From JARRPM01 sp963792815 (GTDB lineage: Bacteria; Pseudomonadota; Gammaproteobacteria; Pseudomonadales; Halieaceae): a stretch of 64,000 bases of DNA. The position numbers and the translations under genes were made by a program. The stretch covers positions 124,001 through 188,000 of the forward strand of contig CAWBXR010000003.1 in NCBI GenBank assembly GCA_963792815.1, given 5' to 3'. Position 1 is the first letter of the stretch, and each line of letters starts with the position of its first letter. Positions 22,062 through 31,468 of this stretch are shown here, one piece after another. The notes under the pieces were generated by a model. That model saw nothing but the letters and a program-made list of their open reading frames with translations. It had not been told where the DNA came from and did no database searches.

Positions 22062-22802
22062 ATGACCCAGGCCCAGACGCAGATTCACGCACACTCCTCC
22101 AGGCTGGCGCGCCTGCTGGCGGAGTTGGTGGGCGCGGATACGGCGGGGTCCGACAGGCTGGTCACGGAGCGACTGGGGCAACTGTTCGACCTGCCCGATT
22201 CGATTCGGCTCTCCTCGGTGCTCGACAAACCCGCGGCGGGGCCGGCACAGGCTGCCGGGATTTCCCGGGAGGAGGCAAAGGCAGAATTCCTGCGCGCCCG
22301 CACCGCCATTATCAGCAGCGCCCTGCGCAGCTTTATCCCCGGCGGCGGTTCGATTCGGCTGAGATTTCCCGCGATTGCCACCCGTGAGGACTTCGAGCAG
22401 GCCGCCACCGCCGACGCCTTGCTCGCTTTCTATACGGCGCAGCAACGGGATATCGACTTCAGGGTACGGAACCTGCAGGCGGCCACCAGGGACACGGTGG
22501 CGGGTTTCTCGCCGCGCCTGGCCCAACTCGCCGCCCTGGACGCGGCCCTGGGTGACCCCCTGGCGGCAAACAACCGACGGTTTTTCTCCACGGTCTGCGC
22601 ACTTTTGGGGAAACGTATCGGCTATTTGCTCGACGAGTACCACCAGGCGGTATCCGCCCAACCCCGGGACGAGCAGTTGTGGACCGGGACCCTGGCCCGG
22701 CTGCGCAGCGACATGCAGGGACTGCTGCTGGCGGAAATAGAGACAAGACTGCTGCCGGCCCTGGGCCTGATCGAGGCACTCGATGAACCTGACAATGAAT
22801 AG
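22062..22802 (+). CDS. DUF3348 family protein, first gene of a DUF802/MotB operon
   Basis: 246 residues, soluble, mostly helical, with no signal peptide or membrane helix. It matches the uncharacterised DUF3348 family, which I know only as a neighbour of DUF802, OmpA/MotB and DUF2894 genes. There is a region FIPGGGSIRLRFPA near residue 95 and an acidic tail. The next gene begins 6 bases after its stop. Its role is unknown; as a cytoplasmic partner it could bind the long tail of the DUF802 protein, which is speculation. Confidence 0.82.
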   Translation: MTQAQTQIHAHSSRLARLLAELVGADTAGSDRLVTERLGQLFDLPDSIRLSSVLDKPAAGPAQAAGISREEAKAEFLRARTAIISSALRSFIPGGGSIRLRFPAIATREDFEQAATADALLAFYTAQQRDIDFRVRNLQAATRDTVAGFSPRLAQLAALDAALGDPLAANNRRFFSTVCALLGKRIGYLLDEYHQAVSAQPRDEQLWTGTLARLRSDMQGLLLAEIETRLLPALGLIEALDEPDNE

Positions 22803-22808
22803 ACTCCT

Positions 22809-24857
22809 ATGACCAGATTACTTTTTGCTACAGCCTTCCTGCTCGGGGCCGCCGCCGTCGTGTGGATCGGCCTCGATTTTGCAGGTTCCCACGCCCTGGC
22901 GTTCACCATCACCGTCGTTATCGGCGGCGTTTACCTGATCGGCATCTTCGAACTGCTGCAGTTCAGGCGTGCTACAGGCACCCTCGAGCGCGCCCTGAAC
23001 ACGATTCCAGCGGTGACTGACAATCCCGGGGAGTGGCTGGAACAGTGGCTGAACAGGCTGGACCCCTCCCTGCGCAATGCGGTAAGGCTGCGTATCGAGG
23101 GTGAGCGGGTCGGCCTGCCGGCGCCGGTATTCACCCCCTACCTGGTGGGCCTGCTGGTCATGCTGGGCTTGCTGGGCACTTTCGTGGGCATGGTGGACAC
23201 CCTCAGCGGCGCGGTGCTCGCGCTGCAGGGCAGCACCGAACTCGAGGCCATCCGGGCCGGGCTGGCCGCCCCGATACAGGGGCTGGGAGTGGCCTTTGGC
23301 ACATCCGTGGCCGGGGTCGCGGCCTCGGCCATGCTGGGGCTGATATCCACCCTGGTGCGCCGCGACAGGATGCTGGCCACCCGCCAGCTGGAAGGAAACA
23401 TTGCCGCGGAGTTTCGCGAATTCTCCCTGGCCCACCAGCGGCAACAGGCCTACCACGCCCTGCAGTCCCAGGCCCAGGCTCTGCCCGCCGTGGCCGACAA
23501 ACTGCAGAACCTGGCGGCCCAGCTCGAGTTGATGGGGGGCAAGCTCGGCGACTCCCTGCTGGCCAACCAGGAACAGTTCCACGAAACGACAGAGCAGCGC
23601 TACAGCCAGCTGGGGCTGATGGGCGAAAAACTGGGTGAAACCCTGCTGGCCAACCAGGAGCGCTTCCAGGAAACGACCCGGGAGCGCTACACGCAACTGG
23701 CGGATTCCGTCGACAAATCCCTGCGCGAGAGCCTGGCGGCAAGCGGGCAGGCGGCGGGGGAGAGCATCAAGCCGGTGGTGACGGAAGCCATGGCCGGCAT
23801 CAGCGCTCTGGCCCAGGACGCCCAGACACAGCTGGCAGACACCGCAGCCGGGCAGCTGCGATCCTTCGGCGAGGAGTTCAGGACCGCCAGCGCTGCGCTG
23901 CTGGAAACGTTCCAGGCCACTTCCTCGGCCTGGGCAGAGCAGACCCGGGCACTGCAAGACAGCATCAAGCAGTCCATGACGGATTCGAGCCGCGAGATAT
24001 CCGACACCACCCGGGCCAGTGCCGCCAGCACGCTGGATGAAATCCGCGGCCTGCTGCAATCGACCGAAACCCTGGTGCAGGCCAGGATGGCCTCCGAGCA
24101 AGCGTGGCTGGACACCCAGGGCGAGCGCCTGGAGCAGCTCACCGCGGCGCTGACAGCAGAGCTGGGCAAGCTGGCGAGCCAGGAGGAGCTGGGCCATGCT
24201 GCCGCGGTCAATCGACTGGCGGATCTCGAAGCCACTGTGGCGGGGCACCTGGTGCAGCTCGGCAAGGGCCTGGAAGCCCCCATGACCCGCCTGATCGAGA
24301 CGGCATCGGAAACGCCGCGGGCCGCCGCGGAGGTGATCGGTTTACTGCGGGCGGAAATAACCAACAACGTCGAGCGCGACAACCAGCTGCTGGCGGAGCG
24401 CCAGCGAGTGATGGAAGAACTCAACACCCTGTCCGGCTCACTGGAGCAGGCAGCCACCGGCCAGCGCCAGGCGGTGGAACAGCTGGTCGAGTCCTCCGCC
24501 GGCCTGTTGCAGGACATCAGCGCCCGCTTTGGTGACCATATCCTCGCAGAGGTCGGCAAAATGTCCGAAGCCAGCGCCAACATCGCCGGCGGCGCCACCG
24601 AATTGTCCAGCCTGGGGGAGGCTTTCAGCCTCAGTGTCGAGCTGTTCAGCTCCGCCAATGCGACCCTGGTCGAACACCTGGGCAGGCTGGAGGAGTCCAT
24701 GGAGCGTTCCAGCGAACGCAGCGACGAGCAGATGGCCTACTACGTGGCCCAGGCCCGTGAAATCATTGACCAGAGCATGCTGTCCCAGAAGGAGATCATG
24801 GAAGACCTGCAACGCCTCGAGCGCAAAGAGCGGGCGCTGGCGGCCGAGGCGCTCTGA
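22809..24857 (+). CDS. DUF802 protein: MotA/ExbB/ZorA-like membrane part with a long helical tail
   Basis: 682 residues. Four predicted membrane helices at ~5-22, 29-50, 111-131 and 157-181. The last two carry the MotA/TolQ/ExbB-type pattern: LGLLGTFVGMVDTLSG and GLGVAFGTSVAGVAASAMLG. The remaining ~490 residues are an Ala/Glu/Gln-rich helical tail, presumably cytoplasmic, with a 29-residue tandem repeat at 241-269 and 270-298 (each with LGxxLLANQExFxETT). Proton-channel subunits of this type pair with a MotB-like protein, which is exactly the next gene (stop and start overlap, TGATG). The design resembles ZorA of the Zorya defence system. The function of DUF802 proteins is not established. 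Confidence 0.85.
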   Translation: MTRLLFATAFLLGAAAVVWIGLDFAGSHALAFTITVVIGGVYLIGIFELLQFRRATGTLERALNTIPAVTDNPGEWLEQWLNRLDPSLRNAVRLRIEGERVGLPAPVFTPYLVGLLVMLGLLGTFVGMVDTLSGAVLALQGSTELEAIRAGLAAPIQGLGVAFGTSVAGVAASAMLGLISTLVRRDRMLATRQLEGNIAAEFREFSLAHQRQQAYHALQSQAQALPAVADKLQNLAAQLELMGGKLGDSLLANQEQFHETTEQRYSQLGLMGEKLGETLLANQERFQETTRERYTQLADSVDKSLRESLAASGQAAGESIKPVVTEAMAGISALAQDAQTQLADTAAGQLRSFGEEFRTASAALLETFQATSSAWAEQTRALQDSIKQSMTDSSREISDTTRASAASTLDEIRGLLQSTETLVQARMASEQAWLDTQGERLEQLTAALTAELGKLASQEELGHAAAVNRLADLEATVAGHLVQLGKGLEAPMTRLIETASETPRAAAEVIGLLRAEITNNVERDNQLLAERQRVMEELNTLSGSLEQAATGQRQAVEQLVESSAGLLQDISARFGDHILAEVGKMSEASANIAGGATELSSLGEAFSLSVELFSSANATLVEHLGRLEESMERSSERSDEQMAYYVAQAREIIDQSMLSQKEIMEDLQRLERKERALAAEAL

Positions 24858-25504
24858 TGGAGGAGCTGCAGCACGACCAGGGCCAGGAAACACCTGTCTG
24901 GGCCATCTTCGGCGACCTGATGGCGGGCGTGGTGGGAATATTCGTGCTGATACTGGTGTGGGTGCTGGGCTACCAGGTCGAACTCGCCCAGACCCTGAAA
25001 GAAGAAGTCAGCAAGCGCCAGGCGGAGGAGCAGCGCCGCATGGCTCTCGAGGAAGCCCTGGCGGACCCGCTGGCAACGGGCCGGGTAACCCTGCGCGACG
25101 GCCGCATCGGTATCAGCGGCAGCGTGTTGTTTTCGCTCAATTCCGACCAGTTGCAGCCCGAGGGCCGGGACCTGTTGCAGACCCTGGTGGGCCCGCTGCG
25201 GGTCTACCTGGGAGAGAGGGACGAGCTGCTGATGGTGAGCGGCTTCACCGACGACCTGCCCATCCAGAAGGGCAACAACCGCTTCGCGGACAACTGGGAA
25301 CTCTCGGCGCAACGGGCGCTCACCGTAACACGGGCTTTAATAGAGGCCGGCATGCCACCGGCGATGGTATTCGCCGCGGCCTTCGGTGCACAGCAACCGG
25401 TGGACTCGAATGCCGACGACGAGGGCCGCTCCCGCAACCGGCGGGTTGAAATGGCGCCGGTACCGCGCAGCGCGAATCAATCCCCGGGGGCCGACGCAGG
25501 ATGA
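24857..25504 (+). CDS. MotB/ZorB-like protein: one membrane helix plus OmpA peptidoglycan-binding domain
   Basis: 215 residues. A single membrane helix at ~14-38 carries an aspartate at its start (FGD20LMAGVVGIF), matching the proton-binding Asp of MotB, ExbD and ZorB. Then a short helical linker and an OmpA-C domain (~85-200) with SGFTDDLPIQ, NWELSAQRALTVTRALIEAG and the terminal RSRNRRVEM. The OmpA domain should hold peptidoglycan, making this the stator partner of the DUF802 protein. It overlaps DUF802 by 1 base and the next gene by 4 bases (ATGA). Confidence 0.9.
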   Translation: MEELQHDQGQETPVWAIFGDLMAGVVGIFVLILVWVLGYQVELAQTLKEEVSKRQAEEQRRMALEEALADPLATGRVTLRDGRIGISGSVLFSLNSDQLQPEGRDLLQTLVGPLRVYLGERDELLMVSGFTDDLPIQKGNNRFADNWELSAQRALTVTRALIEAGMPPAMVFAAAFGAQQPVDSNADDEGRSRNRRVEMAPVPRSANQSPGADAG

Positions 25505-26247
25505 GCGCAGGCCTGCTGGAACAGGGGCGCGCATCCCTGCAGCCCGCGCTGGCAGAACTCGAAGCGCTCGGTGCCGAGCGCTTCGACCCGGTCCGCTTTC
25601 GCTATATCAAGACCATGGCCCGTCGCAGCGAGGAACTGGGCGGGGCTGTCGCCGACATCGTGGCGAACAAGGCCCTGCTCGCCCTGGAGGATTACCACAG
25701 CGCACTGGACCGGGCGCGCACTAAAGCACAAGGTCTGCTGCAGCAAGTTGCCGACACCCGGCCCGAGTTGGAACAGCGTGCCCGCGCGCTGTTCGACGCT
25801 TTCGAGTATCAGGCGCTGCAGCGCCTGGCGGCGCGGCGGCAGCAGGATCCCACCAGCGGTGCATTGAGTGCCCTGCTGGATCGGATGGCTGGCGGCGACC
25901 AGGCAGGCACGGCAGCCGGCGCCATGGGGGAACTGCTGCGCCGGCAGGAGGCGGACGCGGTGAGGGCGGTGTCCACCGGCACGCCGGGACTGCCCGCGCA
26001 AGGCCCCGGCGAACTGCGGGCGGCGAGCTATTTCCGGGACGCCCGCCAGCAGCGCAACGCAGAGAAACTGGTGTCGCGGGAGGTGCTGGCGGCACCGGAA
26101 GATTCCGGGCCGCTGAACCCCCAGAAACTGGCCATTCGCTCACTGCTCGCCATGGGCGATCTGTCGCCGGCTTACCTGGGCCGCTTTGTCGCCTCTGTCG
26201 AAACCCTGCTGTGGCTGGAAAAGGCCGGCGAAACCGGCAAATCATAA
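25501..26247 (+). CDS. DUF2894 family protein, last gene of the DUF802/MotB operon
   Basis: 248 residues, soluble and mainly helical, with a basic centre (LQRLAARRQQDP) and a C-terminal SLLAMGDLSPAYLGRFVASVETLLWLEKA. It matches the uncharacterised DUF2894 family, found with DUF802 and DUF3348. It overlaps the MotB-like gene by 4 bases, so the stoichiometry is probably coupled. No enzymatic motif is visible. Confidence 0.8.
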   Translation: MSAGLLEQGRASLQPALAELEALGAERFDPVRFRYIKTMARRSEELGGAVADIVANKALLALEDYHSALDRARTKAQGLLQQVADTRPELEQRARALFDAFEYQALQRLAARRQQDPTSGALSALLDRMAGGDQAGTAAGAMGELLRRQEADAVRAVSTGTPGLPAQGPGELRAASYFRDARQQRNAEKLVSREVLAAPEDSGPLNPQKLAIRSLLAMGDLSPAYLGRFVASVETLLWLEKAGETGKS

Positions 26248-26346
26248 GAAGGCGCCCGGCCTGTGACCGGGCCGAACTTTCCCGCGCGCTGGATATTCCC
26301 GCCGCCAGCCCCGATAATTTGCGCTTCGCAACGAAAAGGCACCAGC

Positions 26347-27627
26347 ATGAGCAATTCCGAACAACTGTTTGAACGCGCCAGGCGCCACATACCCGGCGGG
26401 GTTAATTCACCCGTGCGGGCATTCAAGGCCGTGGGCGGAACGCCGGTATTCATCGACCGCAGTGAAGGCGCCTGCGTATTCGATTGCGAAGGCAAGCGCT
26501 ATATCGACTACGTGCTGTCCTGGGGGCCGATGATCATGGGCCACAATCACCCCGAGGTGCGCGAAGCCGTGGTCAGGCAAAGCGAGAAAGGCCTCAGCTT
26601 CGGCGCCCCCACGGAACTGGAAATCGAGCTGGCGGACCGCATCTGCGGGATCATGCCGGGCATGGACATGGTGCGCATGGTGAGTTCCGGCACCGAGGCG
26701 ACCATGAGCGCCATCCGCCTGGCCCGGGGTTACACCGGGCGCGACACCATCGTCAAATTCGAGGGCTGCTACCACGGCCACTCCGACTCCCTGCTGGTGA
26801 AGGCCGGCTCCGGCGCCCTCACCCTGGGCGTCCCCAGTTCCCCGGGAGTCCCGGCCGCCCTGGCCGACCTCACCCTGACCCTCACCTACAACGACCCGGA
26901 GAGTGTCAGAGCCGCCTTCGCCGAATACGGCGAGCGCATCGCCTGTGTCATCGTCGAGCCGGTGGCGGGCAATATGAATTGCATCCCCCCGGCGCCGGGT
27001 TTCCTGGAGACCCTGCGGGAAGTCTGCAGCGCCAGCGGCGCCGTATTGATCCTGGACGAGGTCATGACGGGCTTTCGCTTCGGCCTGCAGGGCGCCCAGG
27101 GGTTCTACGGCGTCGAGGCGGACCTCACCACGCTGGGCAAGGTGATCGGTGGCGGCATGCCGGTGGGCGCCTTCGGCGGCAAGCGGGAGATCATGGAGCA
27201 GATAGCGCCACTGGGGCCGGTCTACCAGGCGGGCACCCTGTCGGGCAATCCCGTCGCCATGGCGGCGGGCCTGGCCACCCTGGATATCATCTCCCGGCCG
27301 GGCTTCTACCAGCCCCTGTTCGACCGCACCCGCGCGCTCTGTGACGGCCTGCGCGAGGCCGCGCGGGCCGCGGGCGTGCCCTTCACCACCAACCATGCCG
27401 GCACCATGTTCGGCGGGTTTTTCACCGGGGAGGAGCAGGTGGTCAATTACGCCCAGGTCATGGCCTGCAACGGCCCGGCCTTCAACCAGTTCTTTCACCG
27501 GATGCTGGAGCTGGGCGTCTACCTTGCCCCCGCGTCTTACGAGGCGGGCTTCATGTCCAGCGCCCACAGCGACCAGGACATCGCCGATACGGTGGCGGCA
27601 GCGACCACGGCGATGGCCGGTCTCTAA
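26347..27627 (+). CDS. hemL: Glutamate-1-semialdehyde 2,1-aminomutase
   Basis: 426 residues from the ATG at 26347 (MSNSEQLFERARRHIPGG), the usual start of HemL. PLP enzyme that turns glutamate-1-semialdehyde into 5-aminolevulinate, the first dedicated heme precursor of the C5 pathway. Seen: GVNSPVRAF, SSGTEATMSAIRLARG, and the PLP-binding lysine in LGKVIGGGMPVGAFGG. hemB starts 14 bases after the stop, so two successive steps are co-transcribed. Confidence 0.97.
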   Translation: MSNSEQLFERARRHIPGGVNSPVRAFKAVGGTPVFIDRSEGACVFDCEGKRYIDYVLSWGPMIMGHNHPEVREAVVRQSEKGLSFGAPTELEIELADRICGIMPGMDMVRMVSSGTEATMSAIRLARGYTGRDTIVKFEGCYHGHSDSLLVKAGSGALTLGVPSSPGVPAALADLTLTLTYNDPESVRAAFAEYGERIACVIVEPVAGNMNCIPPAPGFLETLREVCSASGAVLILDEVMTGFRFGLQGAQGFYGVEADLTTLGKVIGGGMPVGAFGGKREIMEQIAPLGPVYQAGTLSGNPVAMAAGLATLDIISRPGFYQPLFDRTRALCDGLREAARAAGVPFTTNHAGTMFGGFFTGEEQVVNYAQVMACNGPAFNQFFHRMLELGVYLAPASYEAGFMSSAHSDQDIADTVAAATTAMAGL

Positions 27628-27641
27628 GCGAGGAACAGCAC

Positions 27642-28649
27642 ATGGCATTTTCAACACAGCGCGGCCCCTACCCCCAGACCCGGATGCGGCGCCTGCGGGC
27701 GAGCGGCTTCTCCCGCGCCCTGGTGCGCGAGTCCGGGCTGACGCCGGCAGACCTCATCTTTCCCGTGTTCGTGCTGGAGGGCAGCGGGCAGCGCGAGGCT
27801 ATCGCGTCCATGCCCGGCATCGAGCGCCTCAGTATCGACCTGCTGCTGGAGCAGGCCCGTGAACTTTACCAGCTGGGCGTACCGGCCCTGGCGCTGTTCC
27901 CGGTGGTGGGGGCGGAGCGCAAAAGCCTGCTGGCCGAGGAGGCGTTCAACAGCGACGGCCTGGTGCAACGAGCCGTCAGGGCGCTGAAAGACGCCCTGCC
28001 GGAACTGGGCGTGATCACCGATGTCGCACTGGACCCCTTCACCACCCACGGCCAGGACGGGATCATCGACGGCGCGGGCTATGTACTGAACGACGTCACC
28101 ACCGAGGTACTGGTGAAGCAGGCCCTGTCCCATGCCGAGGCGGGGGCCGACGTGGTGGCCCCTTCCGACATGATGGACGGGCGCATCGGCGCCATTCGCC
28201 GCCAGCTCGAGCAAGACAATTTCCACAACACCCTGATCATGGCCTACTCGGCCAAGTACGCCTCTGCCTACTACGGGCCGTTCCGGGACGCGGTTGGCTC
28301 CGCCGGCAATATCAAGGGCGGCAACAAGTACAGCTACCAGATGGACCCCGCCAACAGCGACGAGGCCCTGCACGAGTGCGCCCTGGACCTGGCCGAAGGG
28401 GCCGACATGATCATGGTGAAACCGGGCATGCCCTACCTGGATATCGTGCGCCGGGTAAAGGACGAACTGAAGGCGCCCACCTTCGCCTACCAGGTCAGCG
28501 GCGAGTATGCGATGCACATGGCGGCGTTCCAGCAGGGCTGGCTGCAACAGCAGCCGGTGATGCTGGAATCGCTGCTGGCGTTCAAGCGCGCCGGCTGCGA
28601 CGGCATTCTCACCTACTTCGCCCTGGATGCGGCCAGGGCACTGCAGTAG
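27642..28649 (+). CDS. hemB: Delta-aminolevulinic acid dehydratase (porphobilinogen synthase)
   Basis: 335 residues. It condenses two 5-aminolevulinate molecules to porphobilinogen. The two Schiff-base lysines are visible in AYSAKYASAYYGPF and MVKPGMPYLD. The metal-site region reads DVALDPFTTHGQDG, the Asp-rich (Mg-type) form rather than the Cys-rich Zn form. AGGAAC lies upstream of the ATG. It follows hemL directly. Confidence 0.97.
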   Translation: MAFSTQRGPYPQTRMRRLRASGFSRALVRESGLTPADLIFPVFVLEGSGQREAIASMPGIERLSIDLLLEQARELYQLGVPALALFPVVGAERKSLLAEEAFNSDGLVQRAVRALKDALPELGVITDVALDPFTTHGQDGIIDGAGYVLNDVTTEVLVKQALSHAEAGADVVAPSDMMDGRIGAIRRQLEQDNFHNTLIMAYSAKYASAYYGPFRDAVGSAGNIKGGNKYSYQMDPANSDEALHECALDLAEGADMIMVKPGMPYLDIVRRVKDELKAPTFAYQVSGEYAMHMAAFQQGWLQQQPVMLESLLAFKRAGCDGILTYFALDAARALQ

Positions 28650-28656
28650 GCCGACA

Positions 28657-29265
28657 ATGCGCGCCCTGCTGCTGTCGGCTGTCGCATGTTTGGCCACTAC
28701 CAGTATCGCCAGGGCAGAGTGTGACTGCCTGTGGCAGGGTTCGTTTGTCGAGGTCCAGTCCCGCGCAGATCTCGTCGTCAGCGGCACGGTCGCCGCCGGC
28801 AAGGGCAACTCGATCGACCTGGCCATCGAACGCCTGCTGCGCGGCAGCACCGACGCAGCTGAAGTTCGGGTCTGGCTTAAAACCGGTGATTATTGCCGGC
28901 CCGAGCCGGAGCTGTTCCCTCAGGGCAGTGAATGGGTGATGGCGCTGGAGCTAATCGACGAGGAGGTACCGGGCGGCTTCAACCCGCATACGCCCAACGT
29001 CAGCTATGGCCGGCCGGGGGATTACCAATTGTCCAGCTGCGGCGGCTACTGGCTGCATCGCAGCGGCGACTGGGTGACCGGCAACCTGGTGGAGGCGCCG
29101 CGCTGGGTGCGGGAACCGAAAATGACGCCGGTGCTGCTCGACCTTGTTGCCGCCTTCGTCGACGGCCAGGTCAGCGCCCAGGCGTTGGCCGAGGCCAGCC
29201 GGGAGGATCCCGCGACGCGGCAGTTGATGCTCGATACCAAGGCGTTCCTGCGCGGGGACGATTGA
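28657..29265 (+). CDS. Small secreted protein of unknown function downstream of hemB
   Basis: 202 residues from the ATG at 28657, chosen because the protein then begins with a clear signal peptide (MRALLLSAVACLATTSIARA). The mature part starts ECDCLWQGSF and holds further cysteines (GDYCRPE, LSSCGGYW), suggesting disulfides in the periplasm. The first ~110 residues look beta-rich; the last ~50 are helical. It begins only 7 bases after the hemB stop, so it is probably in that operon. I do not recognise a characterised family. Confidence 0.72.
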   Translation: MRALLLSAVACLATTSIARAECDCLWQGSFVEVQSRADLVVSGTVAAGKGNSIDLAIERLLRGSTDAAEVRVWLKTGDYCRPEPELFPQGSEWVMALELIDEEVPGGFNPHTPNVSYGRPGDYQLSSCGGYWLHRSGDWVTGNLVEAPRWVREPKMTPVLLDLVAAFVDGQVSAQALAEASREDPATRQLMLDTKAFLRGDD

Positions 29266-29279
29266 AAGTGCCCAGCCTG

Positions 29280-29900
29280 CTAGCGTCGCCGCCAGCGGGG
29301 ACGCCTGGGATTTTTCCCCTCCACCAGGTCCATCAACTCGTCCAGCATCATCAGTGACAGGCCCCAGATGCATCGGTCTTCATAGAAGTAGCAGGGCATG
29401 GGTATCTTCACGCCCTTGTACTTCCACTCCATGGTATCCCGGTTATCGGTATCGAGGAGGAACTCCAGGGGTACCCAGATCACCTCCGCAACCTCCTCAT
29501 TCGGGGTGAATGCCACCTCCCGCTCGAGGCGAAACACAAAGGGTGTCACCGCCATACCGAAGGGCCCCTTGCGGGGCCTGGTGATGATGTCCGACAGGCG
29601 GCCGATGCACTGGTCCTGCTCTGCCAGGGTGAGCCCCACCTCCTCCTCGGTCTCGCGTACCGCCACGGCAAATCCATGGGCGTCGGCCTTGTCCATCCGC
29701 CCTCCCGGAAAAGCCATATGCCCGGACCAGGGGTCCCCCTCCCTTTCTGCCCGCTTAATCATTAGAATATGCAACTCGCCCTCACGCACCTGCAGGATCA
29801 TTGCCACCGCCGAACGTTGCATCAGCCGGCGCCAGACCTTCCGTCCCGGCGTGTGATCCGCAAGGCGAGTTTCGATAAGTTGCAGTAGTGGTACAGGCAC
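29280..29900 (-). CDS. Nudix hydrolase, NudL/CoA-pyrophosphatase-like
   Basis: 206 residues. The Nudix box is at ~64-90: MAFPGGRMDKADAHGFAVAV followed by RETEEEVGL, with the REtxEE catalytic core intact. The first glutamate of the classical box is absent, as in NudL-type CoA diphosphatases. These proteins hydrolyse nucleoside-diphosphate-linked compounds in the cytoplasm. The C-terminal CIWGLSLMMLDELMDLV is also typical of the NudL group. Convergent with the hemB operon. Confidence 0.88.
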   Translation of the reverse strand: MPVPLLQLIETRLADHTPGRKVWRRLMQRSAVAMILQVREGELHILMIKRAEREGDPWSGHMAFPGGRMDKADAHGFAVAVRETEEEVGLTLAEQDQCIGRLSDIITRPRKGPFGMAVTPFVFRLEREVAFTPNEEVAEVIWVPLEFLLDTDNRDTMEWKYKGVKIPMPCYFYEDRCIWGLSLMMLDELMDLVEGKNPRRPRWRRR

Positions 29901-29982
29901 CGGGAACTTCCAAAGGGTTTTACCGGATTAAGCCAGTGGTGCGCACGGGATACAAGTCGCAAAATCACCCGACAAGGACAGC

Positions 29983-31468
29983 ATGACAATCACCCCTTTG
30001 CTTGAACTGCACAGGATCAACCTGGTCTATCGGGCCCTGCCCGCCCTGCGCGACGTCGACTGGGCACCGGCCCCCGGCGAACAATGGGCCTGCCTGGGGC
30101 CCAACGGCGCCGGTAAAACCAGCCTGGCCAGGGTCCTCAGCGGACAGGCCACCCATTTTTCCGGCGAGTTCAGGCGTTCGCAGTTGCTGGATGAAAGAGG
30201 TGTGGGCTACGTTTGTTTTGAGCAGGCCAAGGCCCTGTGCGACCGCGACCGCAAACTCGACGACTCCGAATTCCGCGCCGATGCCAGCGACCCCGGCACT
30301 ACGGTTCAGTCGGTAATACTCGGCTCCAGGCAGCCGGACGACGCCTACCGGCAGTGGGTGGAGCGCCTGCATATCGGCCATATACTGCAGCGTGGACTGC
30401 GCTTTATCTCTACCGGCGAAATGCGCAAGACCCTGTTGATCAGGGCGATCCTGGAACAGCCGGCCCTGCTGATTCTCGACAGTCCGCTGGACGGACTGGA
30501 CCGGGCGAGCCAGGAGGACATGCGCAGGATCATCGATGAGTTGCTGCACTCGGATATCACCGTACTGATGCTGTGCCGGCAAATGGAAGACATTCCACCG
30601 GGGGTATCCCATGTGCTCGCGCTCGACACGCGGCCAGGTCGTAGCCAGTGCAGAGCGCGCCGCGCTGGTATCCATGGACAGCGTGCGCGGGTTGATGAAC
30701 CCGCCCATGGCCGAACTCGACAAGCTTCCCCCGCCCGCGCCCAGGCCCTATGAATTGCCTGCCACCGGCCCGCTGGTGGAGCTGCGGGACGTCAGCGTGA
30801 GTTACGGCGAACTGTCAGTGCTGCGCAAGGTCAACTGGGTACTTGGCCGACAGACACACTGCTGCGTGTCCGGCCCCAACGGTTGCGGCAAAACCACCCT
30901 GCTGAGCCTGATTACCGGGGACAACCACAAGGCCTACGGCCAGGACATCACCCTGTTCGGCATCCGCCGGGGCAGCGGCGAAAGCGTGTGGGACATCAAG
31001 CAGAAGTACGGCCAGCTCGATACCCAGCTGCACCTGAACTACGTTCGCGGTATGCGCGTGGTGGAAGTAGTGGTGTCAGGCTTTTTCGACACTATCGGCC
31101 TGTACGATGACTGGGGCGACCAACAGCGGGATACCGCCGATCAGTGGCTGGCGGCCCTGGGCCTGGCCGCCCACAGCAGGGACAGTTTCGATGCCCTGTC
31201 TTTCGGGCTGCAGCGCATGGTGCTGCTGGCGCGGGCGATGGTTAAATCGCCGATCATACTGCTGCTGGACGAACCGACACTCGGACTGGACGGGCACCAT
31301 CGCCAACTGATGCTGCGGGCCATCGACCATATCGCCGCCAACAGCGACACCCGCATTATCTTTGTCAGCCATTCAGCGGGAGAAGTCCCGGCCTGCATCA
31401 ATCAGCACCTGTTGTTTGAACCTCGTGACGACGGCTTCGAGGTTCTGTGCCGGGAGAAACTACCATGA
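29983..31468 (+). pseudogene. modF: ModF-like double ABC ATPase, frameshift near 30628
   Basis: Two nucleotide-binding domains meant to be one protein of ~494 residues. First domain: GPNGAGKTS, signature STGEMRK, LLILDSPLDGLD. Second: GPNGCGKTT, signature SFGLQRM, ILLLDEPTLGLD. One extra base at ~30628 shifts the frame between them; removing it joins HVLALD to RGQVVASAERAALVS. This matches ModF/PhrA (photorepair protein A) ABC proteins, which lack membrane domains and whose role is unclear. No molybdate permease genes lie nearby. The stop overlaps the next start (ATGA), pointing to an operon with the dehydrogenase. Probably a sequencing error. Confidence 0.82.

Noticed and set aside
22818..24248. 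476-residue minus-strand open frame opposite the DUF802 gene
   Set aside because: It is a shadow caused by GC-rich codon bias. The sequence is Gly/Gln/His-rich low complexity, while the plus strand has clear channel motifs and operon overlaps.
22062..26247. Calling the DUF802 operon a true Zorya defence system
   Set aside because: The ZorC, ZorD or ZorE-type effectors (helicase or HNH nuclease) are absent. Only the channel-stator design matches, so it is reported as Zorya-like rather than Zorya.
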